Source: Cardiocondyla obscurior
Taxonomy: Eukaryota > Arthropoda > Insecta > Hymenoptera > Formicidae
Direction of reading: 5' to 3'
Length of the DNA: 64,000 bases
Assembly (NCBI RefSeq): GCF_019399895.1
Contig: NC_091888.1
Span: 1,210,501 to 1,274,500 of the forward strand
Position 1 is the stretch's first letter. The number at the start of each line of letters is the position of its first letter. A program made the position numbers and the translations under genes. A model generated the notes under the pieces. It was given only the letters and a program-made list of their open reading frames with translations. It made no database searches and was not told the DNA's origin. This document shows positions 13,068 to 24,500 of the stretch, in pieces.

Positions 13068-14126
13068 TCATTAAACTTGGAGAAGTAAAGCGTGAAAGGG
13101 GCGATTTAAATTAAATAATAGATCACGCAGATCTTTCGCGAATGAGCAACAATTTGCATTGTTAAATCTCAATGCCGATAAAATTTAGAAAGCATTGAGA
13201 TAATTTTTAAAACGTTTGCAACAACTTTTTTTTTTTTTAATTTTCTAGACTAATTTATTTGACTGAGTAAAAATAAATAAGAAAGTCCACGTCGGCTGAG
13301 AATATTTTTGGAGAAAAATTGCCCGAACGTACTCGTATTGCTCGAATCAAATATAATATTTGCGAAGTTAGTTTTTATATTAAGCTGACAGAGTCCGTAC
13401 ATTGGCGCGTTCATGTATTATTAAAGCAGGGCGAATAACTTGGGCAGATGCCTAGGTCAGGTCCCTGTGGTTCTGCTGCCTCGCTGTTCTCCGTCCTTCC
13501 CTCCCACCTTAACCTCGCGAAACCAATCTCAATATACTGCATTATTAACGCCATACAAGGCTCGGCCACGACGGTATTACCGCCATTAAGCTTCGCAATT
13601 TTACCGGTGCCGGCTACGCCGGCCGCTAGGTGGATTATCGTTATTTCGAAGCGCCCAGAGGGGAGAAACTGACCGTTCTAATGAATAACTGTTACTCGCG
13701 AATTTTCGCGGTCCGGAAGCGCGCAATGTTAGCCCGATATTGATGTCGCCACGGCTGAATTTTCTCGCAACCCCGAGGATCGTAAAAGCTGGAAGATCGT
13801 AACCGAGATTTACGAGCGTCGGAGGCGTAAGTCCGACGTGCGATTTCTTTGCGAACCAAGAGCGCGCGAACCGGCGTGATCGTACGTGCAAATAATGGTA
13901 ATCGAAAACGTTCTTTCGATGGAGATGTCTCGCTGTGCGCGGGTAGAAGCCCCGTCGTAACTTCGACGTGCCCATTTTCCCTCGGCTAGTGCAATTTACC
14001 GTATTAACGACGCAACCGTAGATGCACATATTTCACGAGCGAGACGAGACAACGCCTTCACTATAATGTATCGCCTCGGCTGCTGATTAAATATTACGAG
14101 AAACTTTGGCGAAATCGGCAAGGGAC

Positions 14127-14159
14127 GTCTCTCTATCTCTCTCTCTCTCTTTCTCTCTC
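14127..14159. repeat. CT microsatellite
   Basis: This is an imperfect (CT)n tract of about 33 bases, interrupted by single A and T substitutions. Confidence 0.85.
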
Positions 14160-15975
14160 GCGTCTTCGAATCAATCTTAATACTACGGGGTTATTAATGA
14201 CTTAGTCGAGGTATGCAATAACTCACGAACACGACATTAAATGCCTAGCAGTTTCCAATGGGACTACCGTTCGTCTTATCTATCCAGATAAGATTACGCC
14301 ATTTACGGAGCGATCTGCAATTCGAAATGCAGGATGCACGCGACGACATATCAAAAGTCATCCGAGACGGAAGAAAGCGATGAGGGTAATAATCGATCCG
14401 GCGCAAAGTAATTTCGCGTAAAAGACGGAAGTAAAAGGGAGAGTGAAATTATTAAAGGGATCAAACTTCTTTCTTTTTTTTTTACGAGGGATGTAAAACA
14501 ATTATAATCATTCGTCACATTTTTCACTAAATCAAATGGCATACATAACTAATTCGATGTTATGAAAAATAATGTTGATCTATGCTAAGATTTTCATTAC
14601 GTTCGCGTGACATAAATCAAGATTTACCCTCCCAAGCTTGTTCAAATCAGAGAACTCGGATTTTAATTTTATATTGCGATATTACATCGGTGGCTTAACC
14701 AGTGACCTAATTAAACGCATTTAAAATTCAATTACTGACGTCGCTGCGAGATACTAGGTGGGATGCATACAGCACAGACTGAGATTGCATTGTTGGTGGT
14801 AACACGATCTAGATACTAGATAGCATTACCGTTCTCAAAAAAGAGGAGGTCGCGAAATTATACCAAGAATCTAATTTCCTAAAAAGCATTTGAATGGTCT
14901 GTTAGGTGCACAATTTTCATTTGCGATTCAAATCGCAGTTCTATTTTTATTAACGAGTATTATTATTTTAAATATATTTCTAGCTGTTTTTGACACATTT
15001 AAAAAGCCCCAAAGTGCACCTCGTTATAATTTTTAATCTTATTACTTTTTAAATATAATTTAAATATATCCGCAAATATTTGGTTTAAGAAAACGAATTA
15101 AAGTACCGAGATAGTTTAATTATTAAAACATTTACTTAGAAAATTTAATTCTGAATTGTAATCTATTTTAATCTTTACGTACTAAGTAAATAGTTAAAAA
15201 GAAAAATTAATTTCCCCTCAACCTTTATCGAAACCTTGTCTTTAATCTAAATTAATAACAACACGTCTGCACCGATATAAAGTATCCTTGGTTCAATGTT
15301 AAACGACACGAAATTAACTTATTCATTGTTCTCAAATTAAGTGAACTTTTACGACAAAAAAGATTGGTATTCATCGAGAATACATGTAATGTTAAATAAT
15401 TCCTACGTAGCATTTGCCGTACACGAGAACATCTATTGATCTTGTCAACTGTAATTAATTAAAAGCTCGATAAAAAGGTTAGAATTATTTCTGGCATTAA
15501 ACTGTACGCTATGTCGCACATTCTGATATGCAATATCTAGGATAAGATCGTCATGTTAAAAAAACATGATCAATTATTACATGCACTACGTATACGGCAC
15601 TACGGTGATGACATATACATATAGGGCTAACTAATAACGAGGAGAAGAAAATGCTACTTTTGAATTATTACACAGCAAAGTGCATTAAATACGGGAATAT
15701 AGAACGAACGAATATAAATATCGTTTCTATGTGTAAAAGTCATAATTAATTTAATAGCGCAGACGTATGATGTACTTTTTAAAATTACGAGAAGAAACCA
15801 CGCGCGCGCTACACTCACAGATTTTTTAAGAAATCCTATTTCACGCGCGTTATTATAAATGCGAACATTATTTAATTATAATGTTTTTATACGATAATTA
15901 CAATTGCGGTCGACGGCGTTGTTACTGGTTCAAGAGACCCTAATAACAAGCTACAAAAAAAATTATTTCACTCAC

Positions 15976-16016
15976 CAATCTGCAACTTCAGCGGAGTTGA
16001 TGATTTCTGCCGGTGA
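15976..16016 (-). ncRNA. antisense transcript, exon 4 of model
   Basis: On the minus strand a long polypyrimidine tract ending TTTTTTGTTACAG is followed by 41 nt and then a G|GTGAGT donor. This is close to ideal for an internal exon. The exon sequence has no stop in the frame entered after the second duplicated module (it would read SPAEIINSAEVAD), but that is too short to be evidence of coding. Exons further downstream on the minus strand (below 15976) could not be placed. Classing it as ncRNA is provisional: the splice sites are seen, transcription is inferred. Confidence 0.5.
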
Positions 16017-16131
16017 CTGTAACAAAAAAGAAAAAAATTAATTTAGACATATATATTAATTAATAAAATTAATAAAAAAAAGATACAAAATTTTTTTTAA
16101 TAAAGATTTTATTTAATAAATGTATACTTAC

Positions 16132-16369
16132 TTAAGAGTTGCTCCGCCGATGCAGGATGCCCGTCCCGGGCCTGCTCCTCCTCTCAGTTGGGACGTGACG
16201 AGCCATCCTTCCGCGCACTAGAAACTCGCGAACGCGCCCGAATCAATTACTGTTGCGTAAAACAAACGCCCGGTAACTATCGGCACTCGCGAAACGACCG
16301 ACGAACCGACCGCGGTTCGTATAATTTAATATCGACGTGCGGCACTTTATTTTTCATTGAACTCCTGAT
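16132..16369 (-). ncRNA. antisense transcript, exon 3 of model (first duplicated module)
   Basis: This minus-strand exon of 238 nt has acceptor TTTTCTGTTTCAG (AG at 16371-16370) and donor A|GTAAGT at its end. Its last 85 bases or so are clearly related to exon 2 (16490-16575): both share TGAGAGGAGGAG, a GGCCC, a GGGCATCC/GGGTATCC block, and an equivalent position for the donor. The only ATG-led frame covering the module runs 16206 to 16132, 24 residues, MARHVPTERRSRPGTGILHR then RSNS, and its stop codon is formed by the last three exon bases. Several stops break the rest of the exon in all frames, so a non-coding RNA or a 5' untranslated exon is most likely. On the plus strand the CT-rich block ending CAG near 16186 also mimics a splice acceptor, but no matching donor was found there. 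Confidence 0.5.
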
Positions 16370-16489
16370 CTGAAACAGAAAATTAACAAATTATGTTGCA
16401 AATATTAAATATAAGTAAATAAAATAATTAAAAAAAAACGTTATTAAAAATCTGAACTATTTAATTCCAAAAAAAAAATTTATGCTTAC

Positions 16490-16575
16490 CCTGGGGTTGA
16501 TCCGGTGGCGCAGGATACCCTTCCTGGGCCTCCTCCTCCTCTCAGAATGTCTGCGGGATGTCGGGTTGATCCGTC
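16490..16575 (-). ncRNA. antisense transcript, exon 2 of model (second duplicated module)
   Basis: This is an 86-nt minus-strand exon. Upstream lies a perfect TACTAAC branch-point motif (near 16615-16621), and the next AG is the acceptor CTGCCTCTGAG. The donor is AGG|GTAAGC. One frame is open throughout and includes RHSERRRRPRKGILRHR. It has an internal RINP repeat, because the DNA word GGATCAACCC occurs twice in the exon. The module is a diverged copy of the end of exon 3. The differences between the copies fall on all codon positions, so there is no sign of protein-level constraint. Confidence 0.5.
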
Positions 16576-16661
16576 CTCAGAGGCAGGGTATTATTTGAAA
16601 CATAAAAATTGTAGTTAGTATTCTGCTCCGTTCAATGTCTTAGAGAGCGCGTATTATTTAC

Positions 16662-17200
16662 CGTACCGCGCGCGTGTTTTGGTGCCGAGTGACCTCGTCG
16701 CACATTCCAACGCTAACGCAGCTACCGCGGACCGTCTCCCCCACTCTCCGCGCTCCCCGCGCCTACAGCAGTTTGCTACGCAGATCTAGAACTTCAGTTC
16801 CTACAGTATTTCGATCGCGAACGTTGCAGCTTTACAATGCTCGCGTATTATCGCCTAACTACAAGTACGCGACGTATTATGGCGGAATAAAGAACAAAGT
16901 GATTCACCTTTATTCACCCAGTCGAATGTCGATGGATGGATAACAGCGGTGTCCCGTGCGGTATACTGCGGTTCGGAGGATCCTAAGGACGAGGCGAGAC
17001 ACAGGTACGCAACGATAAACGTGAACGAACACACGCAGATGTTCCGATATCCGTCGCGAAAACCGGTTCTCTCCACGCGGCCGGCGTACTCGCTTGTACG
17101 TAATGGAATGAGCTGCGGGGCGCGGAGAGTCCCTAGCGCGGTCGCGATCAGGCGATCGTGGGAGAGCGCTGTGATTGGTCGGCGCGCTAGAGTCTTTTAC
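16662..17200 (-). ncRNA. antisense transcript, putative first exon and promoter side
   Basis: A minus-strand donor CGGTACG|GTAAATA at 16662/16661 faces the TACTAAC branch point and acceptor of exon 2. This gives an 86-bp intron (16576-16661), a normal insect size. Upstream the DNA is CpG-dense to about 17260. The start of the exon cannot be fixed. The frame that would join exon 2 is open back to about 16780, then meets a stop without any methionine, so a coding first exon is not supported. Confidence 0.35.
17174..17178 (-). promoter_or_regulatory. CCAAT box in a CpG-rich block
   Basis: ATTGG on the plus strand (GTGATTGGTCGG context) gives CCAAT on the minus strand, about 500 bases upstream of the modelled first donor of the antisense transcript. 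It lies in the CpG-rich block 16640-17260. The context resembles an NF-Y site, typical of TATA-less promoters. The assignment is inference from position and composition. Confidence 0.3.
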
Positions 17201-18859
17201 CAGGTGCGAGCGACGCGCGGTGAGGGGAAAGGAAATCGCGAAAACCGTCGTTGCCGGGACATTTAAAATTAATAAATCAATATTATAATTAAACCGAATC
17301 TCAAAAGTGCAAATATAAAAAGAGATAAATATATTTATTAAAATAACTAAATATTTCTGCACATTTTTCATTATCTTAAAACAGACGATGTGCTTATATT
17401 ATTGCAGTTATTCATTTGCCTCTTGATAAAAATACGAAATACACTTGTATGATTTCACGCAGTAACATTGAGAATTGACGTTTATTCTGGCACGAAACGC
17501 ATGATAAAAAAAAATAATTTTCCCATAACACAATTTATTTTTAGATAGAGAGACTCTCTAAATGTATCAGACTTATATAGACGATAAATTATTCAACAAA
17601 TTCTATTTAGCCAACTTACAAAGTGAAAGTCTTAATTAAAGTTTCGTTATAGACTTTTTGTTGTTTTGGTAATAAGTCTTCAAACTCAGAGGAGGTAAAA
17701 TAAAAGAAAAATACCTGTCTAAAAGTTGTAAAGCAACTGCCAAGTAGTTACGTTTTACATAAAATATTTTTCGTAAAGGATTCTTTTTTAAAAATAAGAA
17801 AATGTGATTCTTTCAAAGTACATTAAGGTGACTATTGGTTGAAAGCATGTAGGAAAACGTCTAACCGCGACTTTCATAAATCGAGGATCAAAACTATTAT
17901 AATAATAACACCATTTCGCTATTTTACTTTTCTTAACTGCACTTGCAAATTTGTTTCCCTGCCTCCCTTTGGTTATCCTCTCTCTCTGTCTTGTCGCCTG
18001 TTTTCCACCTTCGCAAAACAAATTCTTCTTGACGCTCGCCGCGGCACTTTGGAGGAGATGCCGCGAGAGACTCTTAAATTTTCAACGAGTTATTTCGAAA
18101 CTTACTGAACAAGCCTGCGCGCAACGCACGAAAGGACAACAAAAGGAGGGCTAGGCCGGATGAAATATGAGCCCCGTTGTGATTTTCCCCGGCAGAAAAG
18201 AAAATGTTAACGAGTGTGGTTATTTGCGTGACAGTATGCAGACGCAAATATAAAGACGCGTCTACTAGTTTTCGTCGCAGGTGACCCCAAAAGCGGCCAT
18301 ATTGTTACGGGGTCGCAAAGAAGCTGCGAGGCAAAGTTTGTCCGGGGCGTATTTAAACTTTTATTCGAAAACTTTTTAGTGCCCAAGTTAGGGACTGGGT
18401 GGGTTAAAGAGTCCTCTTATTTGCAAGCCAGAAAGACTGTAGGGTTTAACGAAGAAAGGAAGAAAGTGCCGTCGGAAAAGGTGGAAAGAGACAGAAATGT
18501 TCATGGAGGTCACATTATCAGTCCAACCGCTAAGCAGTAGAATGCAGAATTCAGTCTAGTGAAAGCGATTTAAAAAAGGCAGACGCAGAGGTGTAGAGAA
18601 TTAATTAAGAAACCAACGAGTCAGATGTTAAAATATTTTTAGTAATATACATATACCTATTTAATTTTTTTTAATACGCGTTTAAATATTTCGTATTAGC
18701 AATATTGAAGACTGTTACACGCAAGACAGATGCTTAATTATTATTTTGCCGTATGATATTTTTATACGAAAGTCCGTTTATTATCTGCAAAAAAAATAAT
18801 TGTCAAATTTCTAATAACTTGAGATAAAAACGTAAAAACAAAACGAGCACTACTTCACA

Positions 18860-18888
18860 TTTTTTTCTTTTTTTTTTTTTTTTTTTTT
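18860..18888. repeat. poly-T tract
   Basis: This is a near-pure T run of 29 bases interrupted by one C at 18867. Confidence 0.8.
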
Positions 18889-20387
18889 AATAGCTGGAGT
18901 AGCGTCAATGTAATTTATACACTGCGGATTACTTCGCGACATAGTTTTCGAGATCGCATCAACGAACGACACGCGCGGGATTACGAACGATAGTAGTTTG
19001 AATAATCTTCACGATTATGAGGAACGAAATAAGCGTCAAAGCATCTTGCTACCAAGTCGCAGAGAACGGGTCTCCATGCAGTAGAAGTATACAGGCCCCG
19101 TGGCGAATATCAACTTGAATTACACCCGGGGTTGATACGCATTGTACAGAATTATCGTGTAAGTAAAGTTTCAATCTACCACTAGCGAAGGCTGCAACTC
19201 TCCCGGGATGCACTTTCATATTTACAAAGATAAGGCGCCAAGCGCGCCAAGTATAATCTTATATTGTTGACAATATAATCGAATTAGATGTGGCAAACGC
19301 ATTGTCTTAAGGGTAGAAGCGTTTGCTGAACATTATGCGATTATGCCTCCGAGAGAAACTTATTTAACAAAGTAATTACAACTGAAATAAATTTATGGAA
19401 CCCTTAACGATTATCTCGCAATTATTTGGCATTAGTAATTCAATTATTATTACTTTTAAGAGAATTATGTTATTTGTGATGCTATTACGCTTTGTAGAAA
19501 ACATTGCAGGCATTTTTCACGACGCCTCTCCCTTCCCTCTTTTTTTTTATTGCGACAGTCTTTCACGAAAAAGCATTTTGTTCAATGAAAGGTTCGTCGG
19601 CATTGAATGCAACAAGTTGAACTTGGCTCGATTTCAAAGAAGCTCGTAGAATTCATCAAACCTGCACCCACCACACACTTGCGCACATATGTTTTCTGTC
19701 GCATCTATTCTAAATTAAATTTCTCTTATTAAAAATGAGAGAATAACTAGAAACGCAGCTGCTACAGCGAATGAGCGTAAAGCAATTACAAATACAGAGA
19801 AAGGACGTTTTTTTCTTACTAAATATATTATTTTATTACTAATAAAGTAAAAAAAAAAATATATATTTTAATTTTAATCTAATATTATCATAATCCTAAA
19901 ATCGACTAATAGTTATATTATTTCAATTTATACACTCCTCGAAGCTTTTATATTTATTATCTCAAATCAGTTAACTATATATTTATATTTTATCAATATA
20001 ACACGTTGCATAAATAAATATATGTAGAAAAATAACTTTTATAAATTTAATCTGTTTTAAAGTTTGAAATTGATCTGTATGCTGCGACGTATTTAATATG
20101 TGTGTATGGATGTATGTATCTATATTCGTCTGTAATACGCAAATTATATTGTGTTACCGCGTCCGGTTGATATTCGCGCAAATTTTACTGCTACGGCCTT
20201 GTATGGTGTAGAATAGTGCGCACAATAATTCACGATACGCGATAAAATCAAATGCAGGACCATGGAGCGTGAGAAAAAAAAAAAAAGAGAGAAAGAGTGG
20301 AGACTGGATTATTGGCGAGTGTAAAAAAAAAGGAAGCAAACAGGAGAGTGCCTGGGTTAGATGAGAAAGGTCCTAATCTATTTTCAG

Positions 20388-20543
20388 GACGACCGACCAC
20401 GCCACCGCCAGCAAAAAGGCTGACCACCGCGTGGCCCTCGTCGTACATCCCCTACTATCCGAAAAGGACAGAGAGACCACCTCAGCCGAGTGAGGAGAAG
20501 GTCGAGAGGCCCGAGCGGAAGCTACAGGGTGGCGAAAGTACAG
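20388..20543 (+). CDS. DIP-like Ig protein, proline-rich stalk exon
   Basis: This 156-nt exon has acceptor CTATTTTCAG and donor ACAG|GTGAGG, phase 1 on both sides, and is in frame with the preceding linker exon. It encodes GRPTTPPPAKRLTTAWPSSY, then IPYYPKRTERPPQPSEEKVE and RPERKLQGGEST. This is a low-complexity stalk rich in Pro, Thr, Lys, Arg and Glu with no cysteines. It probably holds the Ig domains away from the membrane. In-frame reading into the following intron stays open to a stop near 20642, so intron retention would give a different tail (see findings). Coding status rests on frame continuity, strong splice sites and codon composition unlike the flanking AT-rich DNA. No named domain is present. 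Confidence 0.85.
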
Positions 20544-21483
20544 GTGAGGCTTGCATTCTCTCACCAGGCCCTCCCCTGCTTTTACGTTTCTTCTCTAATT
20601 ATCGCGGCTGCCTTTTCAAACGTTTCTTTCCGCTCGCGTCCTAGCATCATTCGAACCTCGCCCATTTTCCTGCTTTCGCGGCACCAGTCTCATTTCGAAG
20701 CTAAAGACGTATAAAGCGATATTCATGCGCTATTCTGCACCATGCACCCGGATATGCGGGCCGTCGCGAAAATCATAAACCGCACGTATATTCCGAGATA
20801 AATCACCCCGTTGCAGCGGCACAGAATTTATCAATGTCGAAAATAACGAGGATTATTGTAATATTAATACATTGTAAACGTGAACTGAGAAAAATTTCTA
20901 ACTGCGACGAAAGTATATTTGTCTTTCTCTGTATACCTAAGGAGCGGGAAATATATATCTTTGCACATTTTTTTTTTTTTTTTTTAGATATACAGAGAGT
21001 TACTTTATATGTGCATGTCCGCCATATTCGTAGGGTTGAAAAAGAGATATATCTCTGTCCGATAGTATTGACTGCACTTTGTGTACACTGGCGAGATATA
21101 GGGATGTTTCAGATATATCGAGAAATATTTTAAAACAAAATTTATCAAACTGGATTTGAAAGGAAATTTTTAGCATAAATTACAATATTTTATAAACAAA
21201 ACAATTTTTATATTTAAAGAGAAAAAGGATTAAGATATATGTAGATAAAATAAAATAAAATATTTGCAATATTCCTCAGGTATTTTACAACTTATATAAA
21301 AATCTAGCTTTCAACAAACAAAACTGTTTGTGTTCTTTTTTTTTCTTTAAGAATTTAAGATCTGTGAAATAATTATAATGTCTCGATCTACTTCTCGTGA
21401 TGTCGTGATAAGATGCAGTCGTGACAAAACCCGAAATACACGAATAGGTGTTTTGATTGTTAACGAGAGATAACGAGCTTTAG

Positions 21484-21508
21484 CGAAATGGGCTGAAAAC
21501 CCATTTCG
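21484..21508. repeat. short perfect hairpin
   Basis: CGAAATGGG and CCCATTTCG form a 9-bp perfect stem with a 7-base loop. The function is unknown, and such stems arise by chance in long introns. Confidence 0.5.
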
Positions 21509-24500
21509 TTCCACCGCCATTAAATTTAGGACGGAAGCATAGCATGCCAGGATGGAACCCTTAATAAGATGTTTACCCCTTAATGACTAATGTAAGCTAT
21601 CATGTTTATGCTAATTAGCGGCAAACAAAGCGCGGCATTATTCGTTTTTTATATTTGCTTTTATCTCTTTTATTTTATCAAATAATTCTTAACATTAACA
21701 AAATTTATATATTTCTGTGAAAAAAAACAGAATTTAATGTACATATAAAACTGTCTTCCCTTAACAATCAGAATACGTTTCTCTTTTAACTTGCATAATT
21801 TATAAAATAAATTAAAAGTCTCGTAGATTGAATCAAATGTGCACTTTTTACATCAAAATCACGATGGATTGTTTGTGTTAGATTCAATAAGATTAATTGC
21901 GCTTTCAAATAAATCGCGTCGGGTTAATTTCGCAAAAAAAAACAAAAAAAAAGGAAAAAAAAAATTATTTCGCGCAATATGGTATTCAGCGGTGCGGTAC
22001 ATGTCGTCACGTGCGGAGATATATTAAGCCAAGTAACGAACGTCAATTTTCATTGAAACATTTGTTACTTTGTTATTGCGATACCGACGGCCACGTATGC
22101 ACCCATCCATAACAAAATCTGTAGGGTGTTATTATATGGGAAATGCGTGTCAACTCTGTGAAGCATTGCATGCGTGTCTCCCATTTATTTTCATTCATTA
22201 AAGCTCGTTAGCAGAACAATATTTTACTATATCAAGACAAGCTAAACGCTACGAACTCTCGACACGCATATTATAATTTTTCTAAGATCAGTTTCTAATT
22301 CAGATACTATCGAAATCACTGCGGTAATCGACAGCGCGGCTACTATTTTAAACAACGCGTCGAAATCCTTATCCCGCAAACATAGGTACGTAGAAATTTT
22401 ATAGTCGAAGTGTACTCGTCGATACGCGTGATGCATTCGGAAGAGAAGTGCCGGCGATAAAAACGCCACCGTTGCTGTGGTTTCACGCTGAAGCGACGAA
22501 GTTCTACTTATTCATGTGCCGCTTTTGTACAACGTATTAAAGATGCAGCAATGACCTGTATTCCTTACGCGATAACGCCGCACCCTAGTAACCGGAGGCT
22601 CGCCGCCGTATTTCACTGCGTTTTTCTACGGCTCGCCGTTGTTGCTCTAGCGTCCCTCCTGAATATTTAATCTAATAAAATAGTGAAATAAGTCCGCACG
22701 CCAGAAACACCGCGGAACACGTGCGCCAGTTTCCTTACGACTGGCTGCAGCTGCAACTGCGGCATATCTCCATAGCGTACCCCGCGGGAGTATTATTCCG
22801 TATCGAAGTTTTATGCGGAAATCCCTACCTCGCTGACTAATTTCCGCGGACGCCCGTCTTGCAAATCGTATATTAATGCACGTAATTCGGGACGGGACGG
22901 TTTTCAATACTAATTCGCGGCGCTCAGTTAATTAATATTCCGATTTCATTTGTGTAGGGAATTAATACAAATTTATATGTGTTATAATAAAATGCTTTCA
23001 GAGATACATAATAACGCAGTATTTTAGTATTTCGAGGTTTAGGGTAAAGCTACTGTGATAATTAAATTTTATCGAACATTTTATCCGTATTTATAATGAC
23101 AGTTACGTAAAGTCACGTGAAACATGCATGTGTATAAAAGCAATTTTGAATTAATATAATTGATCGATGTTATATAATAGTGCCTCTTGATATAATAAAT
23201 TTTGTGTAACGCATAAAAAATTTTTATTTTTTTTTTTTATTGTAGTTTTCTTTTAATTTAAAGCTATAAGTACGTATTTTGTCTAATTAAAAAAAAAAGC
23301 TTAACACGTAAAGTGCTTCGGTTTAATTTTTGATTAAATCAAAGATAAAATCTCTTCTTACGTGCAGTAATGTTCAGGGATTTTAATAATTAATCACTAT
23401 AATTAATTACTATCACACTGTCAGCCGTTAACATGAATAAACGAAAATAATTGTGTTTACAGACAGGAGACGTGTAAATACACAAGATACGCAATGTAGT
23501 ATTCCGATTCCTGCCTGAATAAATGACAATATCAGACAGTTCGTGGTGATTAGCAAAGCGTCTACTCGTGATATCGACGTCGTCTAATGACGCAGTGACG
23601 TCGTGCACATACTGGGTGTGCCTGGATTATTCGTATCAAATTATTTTGGATATATTCAACTTATTTTAGCATAGATAAATTCTTTAAATTGTTTTAATAT
23701 TTTATGAATCAGATAATACGGCGGCGTATATAGATATTTTTTTTTAAAGCAATGTAGGACTTTAAATTGGAAGAAAGAAGGCCTAAGTGACATAAATTGC
23801 GGGAGAATTTGGGGCACCTTGTGTACAACACCCTCGCGCAAGGATACGCATTCGTGCTCCCGTATCTGCTGTTCTGAAATATGCATGGGCATCCCTTAGT
23901 ACGTTTAGGAGGAAATTACGTAGGAACAACACGCGCGGTCTCTATAGCATCCTGTTAATATTAAGCATGCCTCCCCCGCATTATCCTCAGGTACTAGATA
24001 CTACCGGGCGTAGCCACCTGCCAGTAGTCGTGCTTTTAGCTTAGCGCGCCCTAACACACGAAGATACGCATGCATGAGTGCGTCAGCCAGAAACGATCTA
24101 TACGAACGTTACAAAAAAAGTAAAAAAAAAAATTGTAATTATCCCGTTCGGCCATCCAAAGATCTCGCAGATAGATTTTATCTGTTTAGAAACATTTTCC
24201 CTAGCAGGTTAAAATTTTATATTTTTATGAATTGTCGTTAATTAAGCGAGTTCTGGCAATAAGCGTGATTTTTTTTTATCTACAAATGGAAATATTATAC
24301 TCATTCCGAAAATAATTTTTTGAAATATTTAATATCACTTGAATTGGTTACGTAGTAATTCGCTAATGTAAAATTATAATCATCCGTGAATTTAATTTAA
24401 GATTATTACCATTTCAGAAAAATTAATAACATGTGTCGGATGTAAAGGTCTGTAAATGTTATTAAAACGATAATGAATTCCGAGAAATTTCTACAATTGC

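Larger units (their letters stand above)
12827..20387 (+). other. intron (7.6 kb) hosting an antisense spliced unit
   Basis: It begins GTGAGA and ends CTATTTTCAG. Two A tracts lie close together near its start (12993-13013 and 13040-13067), and a CT microsatellite at 14127-14159. A GC-richer block at 13580-14030 has open frames on both strands but no family match. The minus-strand splice-site cluster at 15976-16662 and its CpG-rich upstream region to about 17260 are listed separately. The interval 17270-20380 is mostly AT-rich with a long T tract at 18860-18888. No other exon was recognised. Confidence 0.75.

Noticed and set aside
13580..14030. 142-codon minus-strand open frame as a downstream exon of the antisense transcript
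   Set aside because: No acceptor with a pyrimidine tract borders it, and the frame has no recognisable domain.
16176..16190. plus-strand CT-rich stretch ending CAG, resembling a splice acceptor (also at 16522-16541)
   Set aside because: No matching plus-strand donors or open exons follow. The same bases are better explained as GAGG-rich minus-strand exon sequence.
16490..16575. identification of the antisense unit as a protein phosphatase inhibitor-2 gene
   Set aside because: Only a short motif resemblance exists. No start codon in frame and no other inhibitor-2 segments were found.
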